DNA from: Alphaproteobacteria bacterium HGW-Alphaproteobacteria-3
GTDB lineage: Bacteria; Pseudomonadota; Alphaproteobacteria; Parvibaculales; Parvibaculaceae
Reading direction: 5' to 3'
Assembly: GCA_002842875.1 (NCBI GenBank)
Contig: PHEF01000057.1
Coordinates: 1-32,074 of the forward strand
Length of the DNA stretch: 32,074 nucleotides
A model generated the notes under the pieces. That model was not told where the DNA came from and did not search any database. It saw nothing but the letters and a program-made list of their open reading frames with translations. Below, in pieces: positions 28,811 through 32,074 of the stretch (positions are counted from its first letter, which is position 1; the number at the start of each line of letters is the position of its first letter). The position numbers and the translations under genes are program-made.

Positions 28811-29620
28811 ATGCCCTTCGCCAAGGCCGGCGGTATCGACATCTTCTACGAGCGCGTGGGGTCAGGCCCTCGCCTCCTGTTCATCTCCGGCACCGGCGGC
28901 GACCTTCGCCTTCGTCCCAACGTGCTCGACGGCCCCTTCCCCAAACACTTCGACATGGCAGCCTATGACCAGCGCGGCCTCGGGCAGACCGCCAAGCCCG
29001 ACGAGCCCTACAGCATGGCGCAATATGCCGAGGACGCCGTGAACCTCATGGCCGCCATCGGCTGGGGCTCGGCGCTGGTGGTCGGCGTCTCCTTCGGCGG
29101 CATGGTCGCGCAGGAACTGGCGATCGCGCATCCCCATGCCGTGGAAGGCCTCGTGCTGGCCTGCACCTCGCCCGGCGGCGCGGGTGGTGCCTCCTGGCCG
29201 CTGCACACGCTGCAACACCTGGACCGCGATGCCCGCGCCCGCCACATGATCGGCATCTCCGACACGCGCCGCGATGCCGCATGGGCGAAAGCCAACCCGA
29301 AGCAATACGAGGAACTCGTCGCTTTCGCCGCAGCCGATCCGTATGCGGACGAACCGGGCCACGCAATGGGCCAGCGCCGCCAGCTCGAAGCTCGGGCAAA
29401 CCACGACACATGGGACCGGCTCGGCGGCATCCGCTGCCCGACCCTCATCTGCGGCGGCAAGTATGACGGCATCGCCCTCCCCGAGACGCAGGAACGCATG
29501 GCCTCCCGCATCCGCGGCGCCGAGCTCCGCTTCTTCGTGGGCGGCCACCTCTTCATGCTCCAGGACCGCACGGCGCTACCGGCGATGATCTCTTTTTTGA
29601 AGGGCGAAGAAGCGGGCTGA
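28811..29620 (+). CDS. Alpha/beta hydrolase
   Basis: This 269-residue enzyme has the classical fold with nucleophile elbow GVSFGGM (Ser94), Asp219 (GGKYDGIAL) and His246 (GGHLF). The sequence resembles carboxylesterase/3-oxoadipate-enol-lactonase-like hydrolases (AYDQRGLGQTAKPDEPYSM), which hydrolyse ester or lactone bonds. Its substrate is unknown. ATG 28811 follows AAAGGATCAGG. The 216-nt gap to the divergent cysE has no clear regulatory site that I can name. Confidence 0.9.
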   Translation: MPFAKAGGIDIFYERVGSGPRLLFISGTGGDLRLRPNVLDGPFPKHFDMAAYDQRGLGQTAKPDEPYSMAQYAEDAVNLMAAIGWGSALVVGVSFGGMVAQELAIAHPHAVEGLVLACTSPGGAGGASWPLHTLQHLDRDARARHMIGISDTRRDAAWAKANPKQYEELVAFAAADPYADEPGHAMGQRRQLEARANHDTWDRLGGIRCPTLICGGKYDGIALPETQERMASRIRGAELRFFVGGHLFMLQDRTALPAMISFLKGEEAG

Positions 29621-29702
29621 CCCGTTCCGGCACAACCCGTCAAGGAAGCATTAGGACGCGGCACCTACCCTGATCGTGAAAGCCACTTCACGACGGGGTC
29701 TC

Positions 29703-29900
29703 ATGTCCGTTTCCAGTCTCGCTTCCGCCGCCGTCGCCAACCAGCAAGGCCAGCTCGCCCAGGCCATGCAGACCGCCATGCTGAAAGCGAGCAGCGAGCA
29801 GCAAGCCGCCATCGCCGACATGCTCACCGAGGCGGCGCAGGAATCGGCCAGGGCGGCCCCTCCCAAAGGCACCGGCACCCGCCTCGATATCAGCGTCTGA
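29703..29900 (+). CDS. YjfB-like small protein (putative motility family)
   Basis: This 65-residue protein (MSVSSLASAAVANQQGQLAQAMQTAMLKASSEQQAAIADMLTEAAQ...LDISV) resembles the YjfB family: short, helical, Ala/Gln-rich, ending in a Gly-x-x-(L/V)-D-I segment. Members are annotated as putative motility proteins without firm function. ATG 29703 follows ACGGGG. It stands 15 nt before the nuclease-like gene at 29916 on the same strand, so the two are likely co-transcribed. Confidence 0.65.
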   Translation: MSVSSLASAAVANQQGQLAQAMQTAMLKASSEQQAAIADMLTEAAQESARAAPPKGTGTRLDISV

Positions 29901-29915
29901 GGCGGACCGCGAACG

Positions 29916-30452
29916 ATGGGCAGGATCGTTCCTTTCGAATCCCGATACCAGCGCCGTGCGCGCCGGACGTCGTACAACAAACCGCAATGGTTTTCTTCCC
30001 GGCGCGTGCGCACCCTGTTCTTTCGCTGCGCCGTTGTCGCCGCTGCGCTCGCCCTCGCACTCCTCAGCCTCGATCGCGAGCGGCAACCCGTAACATCGGC
30101 TGAACGTGCGCCGCACTCGCGCGATCTTCCAGATCATCGCTCCATCTTCGTCTATGACGGCGACACGATCCTGCTTGGGCAAGAGCGCATCCGCATTGTC
30201 GGCCTCGATACGCCGGAACTCGGTCACCGCGCTCGATGCCGCGAAGAAGCCGTCGCCGCCGAACGCGCGAAACAGGCGTTGACCGGCGAAATCGCCCGCG
30301 GCAATGTTGCGCTCGACCGTCAGGGCATTGACCGCTACGGTCGCACCCTTGCCCGCGTCACCGTGGACGGGCACGACGTCGCCAGCACGTTGATAGCGAA
30401 TGGCCTCGCCCACCCCTATAGTGGCGGGCGCCGCGACGGCTGGTGCGGCTGA
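29916..30452 (+). CDS. Staphylococcal-nuclease-like (thermonuclease fold) membrane-anchored protein
   Basis: This 178-residue protein has a basic N-terminus, one membrane helix (CAVVAAALALALLSL, about 38-53) and an SNase domain. VYDGDTILLGQERIRIVGLDTPE (79-101) holds the calcium-site aspartates (Asp83, Asp98) and the Arg93/Glu101 region, and DRYGRTLARVTVDG follows. SNase enzymes cut DNA and RNA with Ca2+; here the domain would lie outside the cytoplasmic membrane. Activity is likely but not shown by motif alone. ATG 29916 follows GAGGCGGAC at some distance. It forms a unit with the YjfB-like gene. Confidence 0.85.
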   Translation: MGRIVPFESRYQRRARRTSYNKPQWFSSRRVRTLFFRCAVVAAALALALLSLDRERQPVTSAERAPHSRDLPDHRSIFVYDGDTILLGQERIRIVGLDTPELGHRARCREEAVAAERAKQALTGEIARGNVALDRQGIDRYGRTLARVTVDGHDVASTLIANGLAHPYSGGRRDGWCG

Positions 30453-30556
30453 AAACCGGATCGCCGCACGCCCTCCTTGCCCCTCGCCTCGTTTCCCTGT
30501 AAAATTAATGGATAACATTAAAACGCAGCGCAGCATGCTTGCGCGGGGAGCGACAC

Positions 30557-31961
30557 ATGGGCCGCAAGATCCTTTTCATCACCACCGACCAGATGCGCTT
30601 CGACGCCATTGGCGCGAACGGCCAGAAGGTCGCGCGGACGCCCGCCATCGACGCCCTCGCCAGCGCGGGCATCAACTACACCCGCGCGCATAATCAGAAC
30701 GTCGTCTGCATGCCCGCCCGCTCGACCATGATCACCGGGCAATATGTCTCGACGCATGGCGTCTGGATGAACGGCGTGCCGCTGCCGGAAGACGCGCCCT
30801 CCGTCGCGCAATATCTCCACGACAAGGCGGGCTACAAGACGGCGCTCATCGGCAAGGCGCATTTCGAACCCTTCATCGACCCGAAGCAGCAATTCTACGA
30901 AAGCCAGATGGCGCGCAAGGGCGAGCACGGGCCGCATCGCGGCTTCGACTACATGGAACTCGCGACGCATTCGCCGCTGATCCTTCACTACGCCGAATGG
31001 ATCAGGAAGAACGACCCCGACGCCTTCGCCTATTTCTACCAGAACCTCAACGAGAAGTGACGACTGGTTCTGCTGGATGAGCTTCCCCGATCCGCACCAC
31101 CCCTGGGATCCTCCGCAGTCGGAGCTTCACCGCCATCCCTGGCGCGACACGCCCCTGCCGGAGTTCTATCCGGGCTCAAAGGAAAAGATCGAGAAGGTGC
31201 TGTCGGGCAAGCCGCGCCACTGGATGGAATGGTACAAGGGCGAGCGCGTGACGAATTTCGAGGCCCCGCCCGATTTCCGCGCCTGCGACATGACCGCCGA
31301 TCAGGTGCGCGAAATCAACGCCTTCACTCATGTCGAGAACGAGCTGATCGACGAGGCGGTGGCAAAAGTCATGGCCTATATCGAAAAGCGCGGCTGGGGC
31401 GACGATGTCGACATCGTCTTCACCACCGATCACGGCGAATTCCAGGGTGAGTTCGGCCTCCTCTTCAAGGGGCCCTACCATGTCGACGCGCTGATGCGCC
31501 TGCCGATGATCTGGCGTCCCGCGAAATCGGCCAACGTCGCGCCCGCAACGGTCGAAAAGCCCGTTGGCCAGATCGACCTCGCGCCCACCTTCTGCGAGAT
31601 CGCGGGCCTCCCCGTGCCCGAATGGATGCAAGGCGCGCCGATGCCGAAATCGGAAGCGGAAGCCGGGAAACAGAACCGCCAGCGCGTCTTCACCGAGTGG
31701 GATTGCCAGCATGTGGACGGCACCACCGTCGGCCTGCGCACCATCTACCGCGACGGCTACACCGTCACGGCCTATCTCCCCGGCACGCTTTATGACGGCA
31801 GCGAGGGCGAACTCTACGACCACAAGGAAGACCCCGGCCAGCTCCGCAATCTCTGGGACGATCCGGCCTATGCCTCGCTGAAGTCCGACTTCCTCGCCGA
31901 CCTGAAAGACGCCGCACCCCCCGTCCGCACCCCGCGCCTCGAATGCGTCGCGCCTGTTTAA
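30557..31961 (+). pseudogene. Sulfatase split by an internal deletion and frameshift
   Basis: The N-terminal part (30557-31060, 167 codons) has the sulfatase metal aspartate (TTDQ, Asp11) and the C-x-P-x-R site (VCMPARS, Cys51) for formylglycine. It then hits TGA at 31058-31060. The C-terminal part continues in another frame (readable from about 31059; ATG at 31077) with SDDWFCWMSFPDPHHPWDPP, the TTDHGEFQGEFG metal motif and NVAPATVEKPVGQIDLAPTF. In intact relatives about 45-50 residues (a segment with HTDWVADRTIAWLDSL-like text) lie between the halves. So a deletion of roughly 130-145 bp, not a multiple of three, is inferred. The gene would not give a working enzyme unless the break is an assembly error. 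ATG 30557 has GGGGAGCGAC upstream. Confidence 0.8.
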
Positions 31962-32030
31962 AATCCCTCTTCCTCCCCACCCTCCCCTCGGGATTCCTCT
32001 GCGAAACCGTCGCATTGGAGGTTGCCGGGT

Positions 32031-32074
32031 ATGAGGGCCGATGTTTTGTTCGATGTTGCCCCTGTTATTGCGGT
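32031..32074 (+). CDS. 5' end of a rightward gene cut by the window edge
   Basis: ATG 32031 follows GGAGGT (32017-32022) at 8 nt, and the frame (MRADVLFDVAPVIA) is open to the end of the window. It stands 69 nt after the broken sulfatase. Too little is visible to name a product. Confidence 0.5.
   Translation, partial: MRADVLFDVAPVIA

Overview
The window reads as the chromosome of a GC-rich alphaproteobacterium. Support comes from families largely typical of that class (DUF3126, DUF4389, the BTLCP-type transglutaminase-like cysteine proteinase, PAS_5 and DUF2147 proteins), Pho boxes of the CTGTCAT-N4-CTGTCAT type, and frequent GTG/TTG starts. Three crotonases, a GMC dehydrogenase, an SDR and a carotenoid-oxygenase-family enzyme fit a hydrocarbon- or fatty-acid-degrading lifestyle such as Parvibaculum-like bacteria; the genus is inference. 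Genes are densely packed on both strands in short operons. I saw no rRNA, tRNA, IS element, phage gene or CRISPR array.

Layout. 1-331: non-coding leader with a leftward Pho box and probably the start of a gene that runs off the left edge. 332-2555: carotenoid oxygenase and a divergent TetR regulator sharing a palindromic operator. 2539-4375: leftward DUF4389 protein, rhomboid protease and DsbA-fold isomerase. 4545-5939: sigma-54-type promoter, CsgG/HfaB-like lipoprotein, structured 3' region and strong terminator, followed by an orphan Pho box. 6139-6535: Gdx/SugE exporter under a two-hairpin guanidine-II (mini-ykkC) riboswitch. 6647-8542: DUF2147 protein, a GNAT remnant, and a secreted protein with a long Asn-X-Asn-X tract and a possible sigma-54 promoter. 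8909-14150: PAS_5 protein, GMC oxidoreductase, tandem PilZ protein, crotonase and LapG-like cysteine protease lipoprotein. 14247-19638: two crotonases, GYF_2 protein, FKBP isomerase, a secreted unknown, and the gamma-carbonic anhydrase/DUF192 pair. 19729-24873: PhoX phosphatase behind a Pho box, then several unrecognised membrane proteins and DUF3126. 25069-32074: SDR, FAD amine-oxidase-type protein, serine acetyltransferase, alpha/beta hydrolase, YjfB-like protein, nuclease-fold protein, a broken sulfatase, and the start of a further gene.

Most interesting hypothesis: the CsgG-like outer-membrane lipoprotein (4660-5724) and the Asn-repeat secreted protein (7459-8442) may form a curli-like export and surface-fibre system with unrelated repeats. 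Both have sigma-54-type elements about 75-90 nt upstream of their starts. The tandem PilZ protein and LapG-like protease nearby are compatible with surface-attachment biology, but no direct link is visible. Other solid observations are the guanidine-II riboswitch, the Pho-box set (one in front of phoX, one orphan, one leaving the window), and two apparent internal deletions (a sulfatase with a frameshift and a crotonase in frame) that could be real decay or assembly errors.
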